A stretch of DNA of 64,000 bases from the NCBI RefSeq assembly GCF_000337555.1, contig NZ_AOIO01000017.1, positions 1-64,000 on the forward strand. Direction: 5' to 3'. Positions 53,392 to 61,744 of the stretch are shown piece by piece (the first letter of the stretch is position 1; every line of letters starts with the position of its first letter). Under the pieces are notes generated by a model. That model was not told the origin of the DNA, did no database searches, and saw nothing but the letters and a program-made list of their open reading frames with translations. Origin of the DNA: Natrialba asiatica DSM 12278. Lineage in GTDB: Archaea; Halobacteriota; Halobacteria; Halobacteriales; Natrialbaceae. A program made the position numbers and the translations under genes.

Positions 53392-54192
53392 ATGACAGCC
53401 GGTTCGACCGGGAACGACGGGCCGCGCCGGATCAAATCGGTGCAGACAGCGACCGACGTTATCGACGCCATTAAACAGCAACAGGGCGGCACGCTGGCCG
53501 AAATCACAGCAGATCTCGAACTGACGAAGGCGACCGTTCATACGTACCTCCAGACGCTCGTTGACTGTGGCTTCGTTACCAGAGACGGCGACCAGTATCG
53601 ACTCGGGTTTCAGTTCGTGACGATCGGCGAACACGTCCGGAACGAAACCGATCTCTACATGGCCGGTCACAACGAGGTCGACGAACTCGCGGAACGGACC
53701 GGGGAGTATACACATCTCATCGCCGAGGAACGTGGCCGCGAGGTCGTCCTTTACGAGAGCCGGGGCGAGTTCGCCGTTGCGATGGACTATCATTTGCGGA
53801 TGCGAGAGACGCCCCAGCATTTACACGATACTGCGGCTGGGAAGGCGATTCTCGCTCACCTCCCGGTAACGCGGCGGGACGAAATCATCGCGAATCTGGA
53901 GTTCGAACGCCAGACGGCGAATACGATTACGGACGCCGCCGAGCTACGGGAGACGCTTGCGGATATCCGGGACCGCGGATACGCGCTCAACGACGAGGAG
54001 GAGATTCGGGGGATGCGAGCGGTCGGCGCGCCGGTGCTCGGCCCGACCGAAACCGTCGTCGGATCGGTGAGCGTGACGGGACCAACGAGCCGACTCCAGG
54101 GAGACCGGTTCCATTCGGCGGTGCCAAAGCAGGTCATCGAAACCGCGAATCTGATCGAGGTCACCCTCGAAACGGCACAGTTCGACCGGTAA
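53392..54192 (+). CDS. IclR-family regulator upstream of the arginine-catabolism genes
   Basis: A 266-residue IclR regulator. The winged helix is residues about 15-75 (TDVIDAIKQQQGGTLAEITA, LELTKATVHTYLQTLVDCGF) and the ligand-binding domain runs from about 90 (RTGEYTHLIAEERGREVVL, HDTAAGKAILAHLP, RGYALNDEEEIRGMRAVGAP). It stands directly before the arginase gene on the same strand and is the likely controller of it, with a small organic ligand (arginine or a breakdown product) inferred. TATA-like TACTTAACC is 31 bases before the ATG. Confidence 0.9.
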   Translation: MTAGSTGNDGPRRIKSVQTATDVIDAIKQQQGGTLAEITADLELTKATVHTYLQTLVDCGFVTRDGDQYRLGFQFVTIGEHVRNETDLYMAGHNEVDELAERTGEYTHLIAEERGREVVLYESRGEFAVAMDYHLRMRETPQHLHDTAAGKAILAHLPVTRRDEIIANLEFERQTANTITDAAELRETLADIRDRGYALNDEEEIRGMRAVGAPVLGPTETVVGSVSVTGPTSRLQGDRFHSAVPKQVIETANLIEVTLETAQFDR

Positions 54193-54270
54193 GCGACGGA
54201 TCGGCGTGGTACGAGTTCATCGGGCCTCGTTCAGTTTTCCGGCGAGGGCGAACCTGTAGAGAGAAAAAAG

Positions 54271-54280
54271 ATATATGATT
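54271..54280 (+). promoter_or_regulatory. TATA box of the uORF-arginase transcript
   Basis: ATATATGATT lies 23-32 bases before the ATG of the short upstream frame at 54303, so transcription should start close to that ATG rather than at the arginase start. Confidence 0.5.
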
Positions 54281-54302
54281 GTGCCCCGGAGTCGTTCGTA
54301 CG

Positions 54303-54392
54303 ATGGATATGGTTGCGATCGAGCAGGCAAGCGTATTTCGGTGCGGTAACGTCGCGAATAGAGACGAGTTCAACGCAGGGCTGAACCGATGA
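54303..54392 (+). CDS. Short upstream ORF overlapping the arginase start
   Basis: A 29-codon frame, MDMVAIEQASVFRCGNVA and a NAGLNR end, whose TGA overlaps the arginase ATG by four bases (ATGA). The TATA box is placed for a leaderless message beginning at this frame. It may serve as a leader that couples or controls arginase translation. No homologues can be checked here, so coding is uncertain. Confidence 0.35.
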   Translation: MDMVAIEQASVFRCGNVANRDEFNAGLNR

Positions 54393-55336
54393 CGGGTGAC
54401 CACGACGGGACGACTGCCCGAACGGTCCGCGTGCTCGGTGCGCCCCTCGATCTCGGTGCGAACCGGCGCGGAGTCGATATGGGTCCCTCGGCGATTCGAT
54501 ACGCGGATATCGAGGCTGAACTCGCTGCTGCCGGCATTAACTGCACCGATGCCGGCGATCTGAGTGTCCCGCGACTCGAGACGAGCTCGGCAACCAGCGG
54601 GGAGACGACGCGGAACGCGAACTATCTGGACGAGATCGGGCAAGTAACCGAAACGCTCGCGACCGAGGTCGCCGGGACGATCGACGAGGGTGCGGTACCG
54701 CTCGTCCTGGGCGGGGACCATGCAGTCGCGATGGGATCGATGTTCGGAGCGGCACGCAACGCCGAGGACGGTATCGGGGTCATCTGGTTCGACGCCCACG
54801 GCGACTACAACACGCCCGAGACCTCCCCGAGCGGGAACGTCCACGGGATGCCGCTCGCTGCGGCCCACGGTCGCGGCGAGTTCGCCGATGTCGAGTGGGC
54901 CGACACCCCGGCTGTGAGCGAGGAAAACACCGTCCTCGTCGGGATTCGAAGCCTGGACGACGAGGAGCGGGTGGCGCTTCGCGAAAGCGAGGCGACCGTC
55001 TTCACCATGCGCGAAATCGACGAGTGCGGCATTACTGCCGTCGTCGAGGATGCACTCGAAATCGCAACTGACGGCGTCGACGGGATTCACGTCAGCCTGG
55101 ACCTCGACTGGCTCGACCCGACGGTCGTTCCGGGGGTCGGCACGCCGGTCCGTGGCGGCGTGAACTACCGCGAAGCCCACGCGGCGCTCGAACTCGTCGC
55201 CGAGCGCGATCGTGAGTCCGATTTGCTGCGGTCGATCGACGTCGTCGAAGTGAATCCGATCCTCGATCGGGACAACCGGACTGCCGAAGTCGCGGCTGAA
55301 CTCGCTGCGAGTGCTTTCGGGAAGCGAATTTTGTAG
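54389..55336 (+). CDS. rocF: Arginase
   Basis: A 315-residue manganese enzyme that splits arginine into ornithine and urea. Metal-binding motifs are VLGGDHAVAMGS, WFDAHGDYNTPETSPSGNVH with GMPLA, and SLDLDWLDPTVVPGVGTPV. The SGNVHGMPLA segment separates arginase from agmatinase. It is followed after 126 bases by a class-III aminotransferase, giving a route from arginine to glutamate semialdehyde. The ATG at 54389 is fixed by an in-frame TAG upstream. Confidence 0.93.
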   Translation: MTGDHDGTTARTVRVLGAPLDLGANRRGVDMGPSAIRYADIEAELAAAGINCTDAGDLSVPRLETSSATSGETTRNANYLDEIGQVTETLATEVAGTIDEGAVPLVLGGDHAVAMGSMFGAARNAEDGIGVIWFDAHGDYNTPETSPSGNVHGMPLAAAHGRGEFADVEWADTPAVSEENTVLVGIRSLDDEERVALRESEATVFTMREIDECGITAVVEDALEIATDGVDGIHVSLDLDWLDPTVVPGVGTPVRGGVNYREAHAALELVAERDRESDLLRSIDVVEVNPILDRDNRTAEVAAELAASAFGKRIL

Positions 55337-55462
55337 TGTCTCCTCCTTTCCGCCACTTTTTCCTGCTTTCCTTTTCTTTCCTGCTTTCTTCCCGCGACTG
55401 TTGTGTGCGTTTCGGGTACGGAATCCGCGTGTTTTAAGCACCCTGGTGAGTACACTCAAGGC

Positions 55463-56785
55463 ATGCAACGTGAGACAGCGGTGCCGAACGTCCAGCAACT
55501 GCCGGGACCGGTCGCCTCCGAGTGGGTCGAGTACCACCAGCAGTCGGCTGCGACGAGTACGTACGTCTACGACTTCGTCTGGGATAGTACCGCCGACGCC
55601 GAGGGACCCTTCTGTACGGATCCGGACGGCAACGTGCTCCTCGATTTCACGAGTCACGTCGCCGCCGCACCGCTCGGGTACAACAACCCGCTGATCGCGG
55701 ACAAACTTCGAGAGTTCGATCTCGTCGACCCCCTGAAAATCGCCGGGCAGGACTTCTACGTGAGCACCGGCGGGACGCCCGAGGAAGCCGAGCTGCCGGG
55801 GCCCGCCCATCTGATGGACAAACTGACCGAGATCACGGCTCACTACGACATGGATACCGTCTTCCTCTCGAACTCCGGCGCGGAGGCGGTCGAGAACGCG
55901 CTGAAGGTGTGTTACGATCACTGCGAGCAGCCGAAGTACGGGCTGACGTTCGAGGGCGCGTTCCACGGACGGACCCTCGGCGCGCTCTCGTTGAACCGCT
56001 CGAAGGCGGTCCACCGGCGGGACTTTCCCGAGCTCAGCGGCATCCACGACGTTCCCCACAGCCTCGAGGGGGTCGAGCGCCTGCGAGAGAAACTCGATCC
56101 CGACCACGGCCACATTCCACCCGAGCAGGTCGCCTTCCTGATCCTCGAACCGATCCAGGGCGAGGGCGGCTACCGCGTCCCCGACGGCGAGTTCATGCGC
56201 GCGGTCGACGACCTCTGTACCGAACACGACATTCCGATCATCGCCGACGAAATCCAGTCCGGCGTCGGTCGCACCGGCGAACTGTGGGCGTCGGATCACT
56301 ACGAGTTCGAACCGGACGTGATCACGGCCGCGAAGGCGCTTCGCGTCGGCGCGACGATCTCCCGATCCGAACTCTTCCCGGACGAGGAGTCGCGACTCTC
56401 TTCGACGTGGGGTGCCGGCGATATCATCGCCTCCATGCAGGGGACGCTCACCCTCGCCGCGATCGAGGAACACGATCTGCTCGCCCACGCCGAACGACAG
56501 GGCGAGGCGCTACTCGAGCGACTCGCCGATCTCGAGGCGGCACACGAGGCCGTCGTCGACGTTCGCGGCCTCGGACTTATGACGGCGGTCGAGTTCGATA
56601 CGGCGGACCGCCGCGACGAAGTCGTCGATGCAGCGCTGCAACGCGGTTTGCTCACGCTCGGTTGCGGGACGAAGACGCTTCGCTTGCTCCCGCCGCTCGA
56701 CGTTCGCGATCGTGAACTGGATATCGCAGTCGACCTGCTCGGTGAGGCCGTTGCTTCGGTCGAGCCTGTTTCGTCGGCGAACTGA
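55463..56785 (+). CDS. Class-III (ornithine-type) aminotransferase
   Basis: A 440-residue PLP enzyme. Motifs are FLSNSGAEAVENALKVCYDH, FEGAFHGRTLGALSLNRSKA, ILEPIQGEGGYRVPDGEF, IADEIQSGVGRTGELWASDH and the PLP-binding Lys in DVITAAKALRVGA. The position after arginase suggests ornithine as substrate; acetylornithine, 4-aminobutyrate or another omega-amino acid is also possible. The ATG at 55463 (MQRETAVPNVQQLPG) is used. Confidence 0.88.
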   Translation: MQRETAVPNVQQLPGPVASEWVEYHQQSAATSTYVYDFVWDSTADAEGPFCTDPDGNVLLDFTSHVAAAPLGYNNPLIADKLREFDLVDPLKIAGQDFYVSTGGTPEEAELPGPAHLMDKLTEITAHYDMDTVFLSNSGAEAVENALKVCYDHCEQPKYGLTFEGAFHGRTLGALSLNRSKAVHRRDFPELSGIHDVPHSLEGVERLREKLDPDHGHIPPEQVAFLILEPIQGEGGYRVPDGEFMRAVDDLCTEHDIPIIADEIQSGVGRTGELWASDHYEFEPDVITAAKALRVGATISRSELFPDEESRLSSTWGAGDIIASMQGTLTLAAIEEHDLLAHAERQGEALLERLADLEAAHEAVVDVRGLGLMTAVEFDTADRRDEVVDAALQRGLLTLGCGTKTLRLLPPLDVRDRELDIAVDLLGEAVASVEPVSSAN

Positions 56786-57412
56786 ACAGCCGGTATCGGT
56801 GATTGATTCGGTAGTTCCTCGTCGCTCACCGGTTTCACGTTCGATTAGGGATTGTGGTTGCTACAGGTGTCGGTGACCGCTACCTGTCGCTGACTGCTCG
56901 AGAGCGGTCGAAACGGGACCACGTCTCGATACGACGCCTCGGAACACCTACTGGAGATTTCTCTGTGACAAACACGGCTTTGGTCTGGAAACACCGTACT
57001 TGACACCCGAAAAAACATCCCCACGTATTCGATCTAGCAATTTGACCATCAGATAGCTAGAAGAAATCGAGATCCCGCTGCCGACCAGTAATTTCGTTCA
57101 CACTCTCCACGAACAGTACTCGGATCGATGATCTCCACGAACTCGTGGCACATTTGCTCCACTCGGCACGCGAACCGACACGCGGTAGTCGTCGAGGTCA
57201 TGTGTCTCGGCGTCAGCCATCCGTCGGGTGACGACCCGAAGTGTCTTTCATCGAGTGCAACGCGATCTGATTGCGCCCCGTCTGTCGGCCGCAACTCGTC
57301 TTTCCGTACCCTGTGGGTCGTCGATCTCGCTCGTTTAATACAAAATATAAGACGAAAACAGCATCTTATTTAGGCGAGGAATACCCTTAGAGTACTAAGG
57401 TGAATACTCGCT
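56786..57412. other. Intergenic region, no gene seen
   Basis: About 627 bases with falling GC toward the right. Frames near 57049-57294 and 57128-57373 have no domain. TACAAAATATAAGAC near 57337-57351 is AT-rich and could belong to the promoter of the downstream small Tat protein. Confidence 0.4.
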
Positions 57413-57625
57413 ATGGATACGGAGATCACTCGTCGACGGGCCGTCATTGCAACTGCTGCCGTCTCGGTCGGTGGAATTGCATTCGGCGGTATTGCAGCCA
57501 CTCGCGTGCTTGATGGCGGGGATTATGAAGCCGCATCGAAAACGTTCACCGCGACCTACGATGTCGACGAGGTTTCGATCGAGAATAGCCTTTTTCCTGA
57601 AGAACCACAGTATGGTCCACAGTAA
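57413..57625 (+). CDS. Very short Tat-leader protein, possibly truncated
   Basis: A 70-residue frame: the leader TRRRAVIATAAVSVGGIAFG, then an FTATYDVDEVSIENSLFPEE segment, ending QYGPQ. Only about 35 residues remain after the leader, which is short for an exported protein, so it may be a decayed gene cut off by a stop at 57623. No homologue could be assigned. Confidence 0.5.
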   Translation: MDTEITRRRAVIATAAVSVGGIAFGGIAATRVLDGGDYEAASKTFTATYDVDEVSIENSLFPEEPQYGPQ

Positions 57626-57932
57626 TCAGACTCGATCCACGCTGTAAGACGAGTGTGACCGAGACCAATGTCGTGTTTTGGGATGTCCCATCGTATGCAT
57701 CGAAAGTCCAATCTCATCTACACAATCTCGGAGGATGGTTTTGATGCGTGTCTTACTTGCAGATTGGGTGCATTAGAAATATCCGGCCGGTAAACTTGCT
57801 CGCGTAAGTGCCTACACAATCAATTAGCGGGGGCATTTGGTGAGGTCCAGACAGTCATATCAGGACCAGCCTCGACCATTCATAGAACGCCTACTTCTGG
57901 GATATAGACTCTGTGGAGAGAGTATCCATTTC
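57626..57932. other. Intergenic region, no gene seen
   Basis: About 307 bases between the short Tat protein and the end of the methyltransferase gene. No frame or structure of note, so possible remnants of the upstream gene cannot be shown. Confidence 0.4.
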
Positions 57933-58553
57933 CTAATCGCCACCGACCCGTTCGGCGACAAGAACACCCACTTGGTCATGCACACGCTCGACTGCAGTGA
58001 CCACGAATCCGACGTCAGTGAGTACGTCCACGAGCATCCCGACGGTAGCCGCATCGATCCCGTGGCCGAATAGCGGTTCCTCAGGGTCGGTTGAGCCGAA
58101 GAACATCGCGTCACCGAGAACGAACCGACGCGGGCCGAGGTCGGCGATGGCCTCGATAGCCTCGTGCTTTTTCTCGTCGGGAAGGTGGTGAAGGGCGAAA
58201 TTCGAAACGACAACGTCCACGTCGCCGTCGTATTGCGGGTCGCGAAACTCGCCATAGCCGAACTCGACGTTCTCGATGCCGCCGTCGGCGGCTTTCGACC
58301 GCGCCTGCTCTATCATTCCGTCACTGATGTCGCGACCGACGACGTGGCCGGCATCTCCGGCCAACGCGAGCGCGATTAAGCCCGTCCCCGTTCCGAGGTC
58401 GAGGACGACGTCGTCGGGGCGAGGGTCGGCGTGTTCGATAACGAGTGTGGCGCACGCATCGTAGATCGGCTTCTCTTTGCTGCCGTGTTTGTCGTCGTAC
58501 TGATCGGCGATTTGTGAGAAACGATCGGCGAGGTCATCAATGGGTTCGTCCAT
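57933..58553 (-). CDS. Class I SAM-dependent methyltransferase
   Basis: A 206-residue methyltransferase with VLDLGTGTGLIALALAGDAG (SAM motif I) near residue 50, GRDISDGMIEQARSKA and DVVVSNFALHHLPDEKKHEA. The acceptor is unknown. Its ATG overlaps the TAA of the upstream TrxR-like oxidoreductase gene by one base (TAATG), so the two are a translationally coupled operon controlled by the divergent HTH gene. Confidence 0.88.
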   Translation of the reverse strand: MDEPIDDLADRFSQIADQYDDKHGSKEKPIYDACATLVIEHADPRPDDVVLDLGTGTGLIALALAGDAGHVVGRDISDGMIEQARSKAADGGIENVEFGYGEFRDPQYDGDVDVVVSNFALHHLPDEKKHEAIEAIADLGPRRFVLGDAMFFGSTDPEEPLFGHGIDAATVGMLVDVLTDVGFVVTAVERVHDQVGVLVAERVGGD

Positions 58554-59500
58554 TATTGTCGCCCCCCTTCGAAGTCTTCCTTGGAAAGTTCCATATTCAC
58601 GGTCGTGCCGATTGCGTATCCATCGGAGACGGCGGACGGGATGGATGGAGGAGCCCCGCTAGAGGCGTCCCCAGCGATGAACAGCCCTTCGACCGACGTG
58701 AACCCCATTCCACGCTGAGACCGCGTTGCATCGACGAGTCCAGCCTGATTCACTTCGAGACCGAGCTGCTCTGGGAGCTCGCTGTGTTGTTCCATTGGTG
58801 GTGGGTAGAATAGAGCGTGGCGAGCTACGTCGCGGCCATCCGCGAGGGAGATGCTTTCGAGATTGCCATCGGAGCCGTTGAGTGCGGTAATCGGTTCGTC
58901 TTCGATTCCGATTCCTCGCTCGACGAACATCGACCGCGATTCTTCATCGAAGACGTCCTGCCCATCGGTGAACACGACGAGGTCCTCACTCAAGTTGTAG
59001 ATGAGCTTCGCGTAGTCGACCATGTGTTGGTTCGTGACCATCACGCCGAGCGGTTCACCACGGACTTCGTATCCGTGACAGTAAGGACAGTGATGCACGC
59101 CACTCCCCCAGAACTCCTCAAAGCCGTCGGTATCAGGAAGATCATCCCTGACACCAGTCGCTAGTACGACCTTCCGACTCGTGACGGTCTCGCCGGAATC
59201 AAGGGTGCTGATGAATCCGTTGGTATCCCTGCTGACATCCGTTACTTTTATGTCTCGAAGCTCACCTCCGTATTTCATAACTTCTTCACGACCAAGACCG
59301 CGAAGTTCCTCCGGCGGGATACCATCCCTCGTCAGGTAACCATGGGCTTCAGTTGCTGGCCCATTACGGGGTTCGCCGTTATCGCAGACCAAGACGCTGC
59401 GGAGCGAGCGCCCTAACTGGAGGGCTGCACTCAAGCCCGCAGGCCCGCCTCCGATAATGAGAACGTCGTATTCCAAATCACTGCCATCAGTTGTTTGCAT
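58553..59500 (-). CDS. Thioredoxin-reductase-like FAD oxidoreductase
   Basis: A 315-residue flavoprotein of the TrxR family. FAD-binding is YDVLIIGGGPAGLSAALQLG at about 11-30. The redox pair is CPYCHGYE (Cys138, Cys141). The C-terminal GLFIAGDASSGAPPSIPSAV is the second FAD motif. The GxGxxG of the NADPH domain is not obvious (LGVMVTNQHMVDYAKLI stands in that place), so it may use another electron donor, as in ferredoxin- or deeply branching TrxR-like proteins. The ATG at 59500 is used. Divergent from the HTH regulator at 59719. Confidence 0.88.
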   Translation of the reverse strand: MQTTDGSDLEYDVLIIGGGPAGLSAALQLGRSLRSVLVCDNGEPRNGPATEAHGYLTRDGIPPEELRGLGREEVMKYGGELRDIKVTDVSRDTNGFISTLDSGETVTSRKVVLATGVRDDLPDTDGFEEFWGSGVHHCPYCHGYEVRGEPLGVMVTNQHMVDYAKLIYNLSEDLVVFTDGQDVFDEESRSMFVERGIGIEDEPITALNGSDGNLESISLADGRDVARHALFYPPPMEQHSELPEQLGLEVNQAGLVDATRSQRGMGFTSVEGLFIAGDASSGAPPSIPSAVSDGYAIGTTVNMELSKEDFEGGRQ

Positions 59501-59535
59501 ATCTAATGCAATGAGGAACGTAGTGATAAGGCTGT
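59495..59535 (-). promoter_or_regulatory. Promoter and inverted repeat of the TrxR-like operon
   Basis: A CCTTATCA TATA-type element lies about 25 bases before the ATG on the minus strand. The inverted repeat TTGCAT-ATCTA-ATGCAA (59495-59511) overlaps the start codon and could be a regulator site. The divergent HTH gene has the matching CCTTATATG element. Confidence 0.4.
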
Positions 59536-59684
59536 CGCTGTCGGAGACGAGCGCCGTCAAATGAATTAAGGTGCAATATTAGGGCCTGAATCCACATATT
59601 TCTTCATAGAACGGGTTCGACCAAATCGATCAAATGCTCAGCAGGAATTCTGGGTCCGCAGAAAGATTGTATCAATAGTGCAAA

Positions 59685-59694
59685 CCTTATATGG
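59685..59694 (+). promoter_or_regulatory. TATA box of the HTH regulator gene
   Basis: CCTTATATGG lies 25-34 bases before the ATG at 59719, the usual distance for a leaderless haloarchaeal gene. Confidence 0.5.
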
Positions 59695-59718
59695 GGGCAG
59701 TACCAATTCTCGATACCA

Positions 59719-60117
59719 ATGCCAGACGCCGTACAAAAGCAACTCCAGAACGAACGGGAGTGGGAAGATCTTCTTGACTGTATATTCGGGTTGAATAAGC
59801 TCGACAGAGGTGTCTTTAGACTGTTAGCGGAATCTTCTGAGCCGCTTACCGTGGATCATATTGCAGAGTTCATCGAGAAAGAGCGGACGACTGCGTACCG
59901 TTCGGTCAAACGACTCGAAGAAGCGGGAGTTGCTGTGCAAGAACAAGAAAGCTGTCCGAAGGGAGGCTATCATCACGTGTATCGAGCCTCCGACCCGGAC
60001 GAGATAGCAGACGAACTCCAACGAATGCTCAACCAGTGGTACGCTGAAACTGGACAACTTATTCAAGAATTCCGTGACGCGTATGCCGAGGATCATTCCC
60101 CCGAAACAAGTCAATAG
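59719..60117 (+). CDS. TrmB-like winged-helix regulator of the redox cluster
   Basis: A 132-residue regulator. The wHTH is residues about 30-85: LDRGVFRLLAESSEPLTVDH, ERTTAYRSVKRLEEAGVAV and the PKGGYHHVYRA wing; the C-terminus is a helical dimerisation segment. It is divergent from the TrxR-like and methyltransferase genes and is their probable regulator. Cysteine-mediated redox sensing is possible (Cys22, Cys76) but unproven. Confidence 0.85.
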   Translation: MPDAVQKQLQNEREWEDLLDCIFGLNKLDRGVFRLLAESSEPLTVDHIAEFIEKERTTAYRSVKRLEEAGVAVQEQESCPKGGYHHVYRASDPDEIADELQRMLNQWYAETGQLIQEFRDAYAEDHSPETSQ

Positions 60118-60407
60118 CTTCTCACTCTTGGTATTTGATTGCAGGACAAACTAATGGGAGACCGTGATCGACGATCGACCGACGCATTCGTCGCTGCTCT
60201 CGAACTCCGCAAACACCTCCGTGAAGGCATGGAGTTCTGTACTCCACTTCCCATGTAGCCATTCGAGTCCCCACTATCGAACTCAAATTCAGAATAGCCC
60301 GCCTCTTGGGAGTTCCTGTATTACACGCTTCTAGTCATTAGTTGTCTGCTCAAATCATTCTGATATGAGTATTTCCTCTGTAGTGAACGCTTCGGTCGAT
60401 CGTCGGG

Positions 60408-61078
60408 ATGAACGTTCCTCTTGTATTGGCCGTTGAGCCCGTCCGCGAGAGTTCGGCGTGGGACGAGAACCCACCGAATCAGATTCATCGGGTTGTCCGG
60501 CGGCTCGTTCGACGCGCACAAGAGTTCGTCTCGATTGAGACGGTTCTCTACGACGCTGAATTCGACGCGAAGCCGGTCTACCAGACGCTGTCGAATCTAG
60601 GCGTGAACTACCTGGTCCAAAGCGGACGTTCAACGCATAGCGAGCAGCTATCAAGCGGGTGAGTGAGGACGGCCAAGACGCGGCCGTCGAATCGGCGACA
60701 GTTCACACTGACCAGGGATCGCACGCGATGCAGTTCTTGGACGTTCCTTCCACGAAAGGAGACGGAACAACAGTATTCGCAACGAATCTCAGGGTGAGGC
60801 CAGCTGAGGCCGAGGCGTTCTGCAAGCGATACAGCCGCCGATGGCAGATTGAGAACGAGTATAAGAGCATCAAATACGACTTCTAGCGAAAACTTCCTCG
60901 AAAGACTACCGTGTCAGGCTCTTCTACTTTGTGTTCGCGGTGCTACTGTACAATCTCTGGCGATTGACTGATTTCCTCCCTGAAAGCACGAGTTGACGGA
61001 GACGTTGACTACCCACCGGTTCTGACCGCCGGAGAATGTGTTGAGTTAGCGTCCGCTGCGCAGATCCCGGCTGATTAG
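60408..61078 (+). mobile_element. Decayed DDE transposase remnant
   Basis: The C-terminal part of a haloarchaeal IS4-type transposase, broken into at least four frames. The pieces are 60408-60662 (VLYDAEFDAKPVYQTLSNLG), 60659-60886 (CKRYSRRWQIENEYKSIKYD), 60883-60996 (KTSSKDYRVRLFYFVFAVLL) and 60992-61078 (VDYPPVLTAGECVELASAAQ). The YxxRWQIE segment is the DDE motif region. The 5' part is missing and no terminal inverted repeats were identified, so the element is inactive. Confidence 0.75.
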
Positions 61079-61744
61079 CTGGTTGAACCCATTCGGTTCG
61101 CTTTTCGTGGGTGAAAACGCTCTCTGAGCGCAGAAAGTTGTACTGATTCCTTCATCTACAGGGTTTGGTTCGGCAATCGACTCTTCCTATCGAATTGGAT
61201 GGATTGGCTCACCGTCGGCTCGAAAATAAGCAAGCACTGCGTGTCCTCCGAAACTGTGTGCATCTACTGCCGGGAGATTCTATATATTGCTATAGAATTC
61301 ATATCGGTTGATTAGCGACGGGATCGCGTATTTGACGGCTCACTCTTGCCGAACGATATGTGTGGATGAATAACACTCAGCGCTGCTGAATACATGAGTA
61401 CAACTGTAAATAACGTATGCCACCTTCGGTCAACGGGTCTCCGTACTGGCTGTACACCAGCACGTCACCGATACTGGAAGCCGTTTTCGGCACAGTCGGA
61501 TTGCCAAACGTACAGCAGTATCTCGATGATGGCCCGTACGATCCATTAAACGGGCTACATCCGCTGTACTGGAATCCGACTCTTTCGGAACCGTCTCTTA
61601 GCACTAATTCTTCCGGTATCGTTCATCGGTCACCCACGTACTGCAATGATGGCCGATCCGATGGAGACGATCGGACCGAAATACTCGAAATAGTTTCCGG
61701 CACAACCGAAACACTTCTGTGGATAGTTCGTGGTAGTCGTCATA
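61079..61744. other. Intergenic region after the transposase remnant, no gene seen
   Basis: About 666 bases of lower GC. It contains a perfect palindromic pair, ATTCTATA (61277-61284) and TATAGAAT (61291-61298), around TATTGC. A 114-codon frame at 61417-61761 overlaps the IclR start and has no domain. The segment may be an old IS flank. Confidence 0.45.

Noticed and set aside
54161-56488. Very long minus-strand open frame (775 codons) opposite arginase and aminotransferase
   Set aside because: It is the antisense shadow of two strongly supported enzymes; its translation is Arg/Val/Asp-rich with no motifs.
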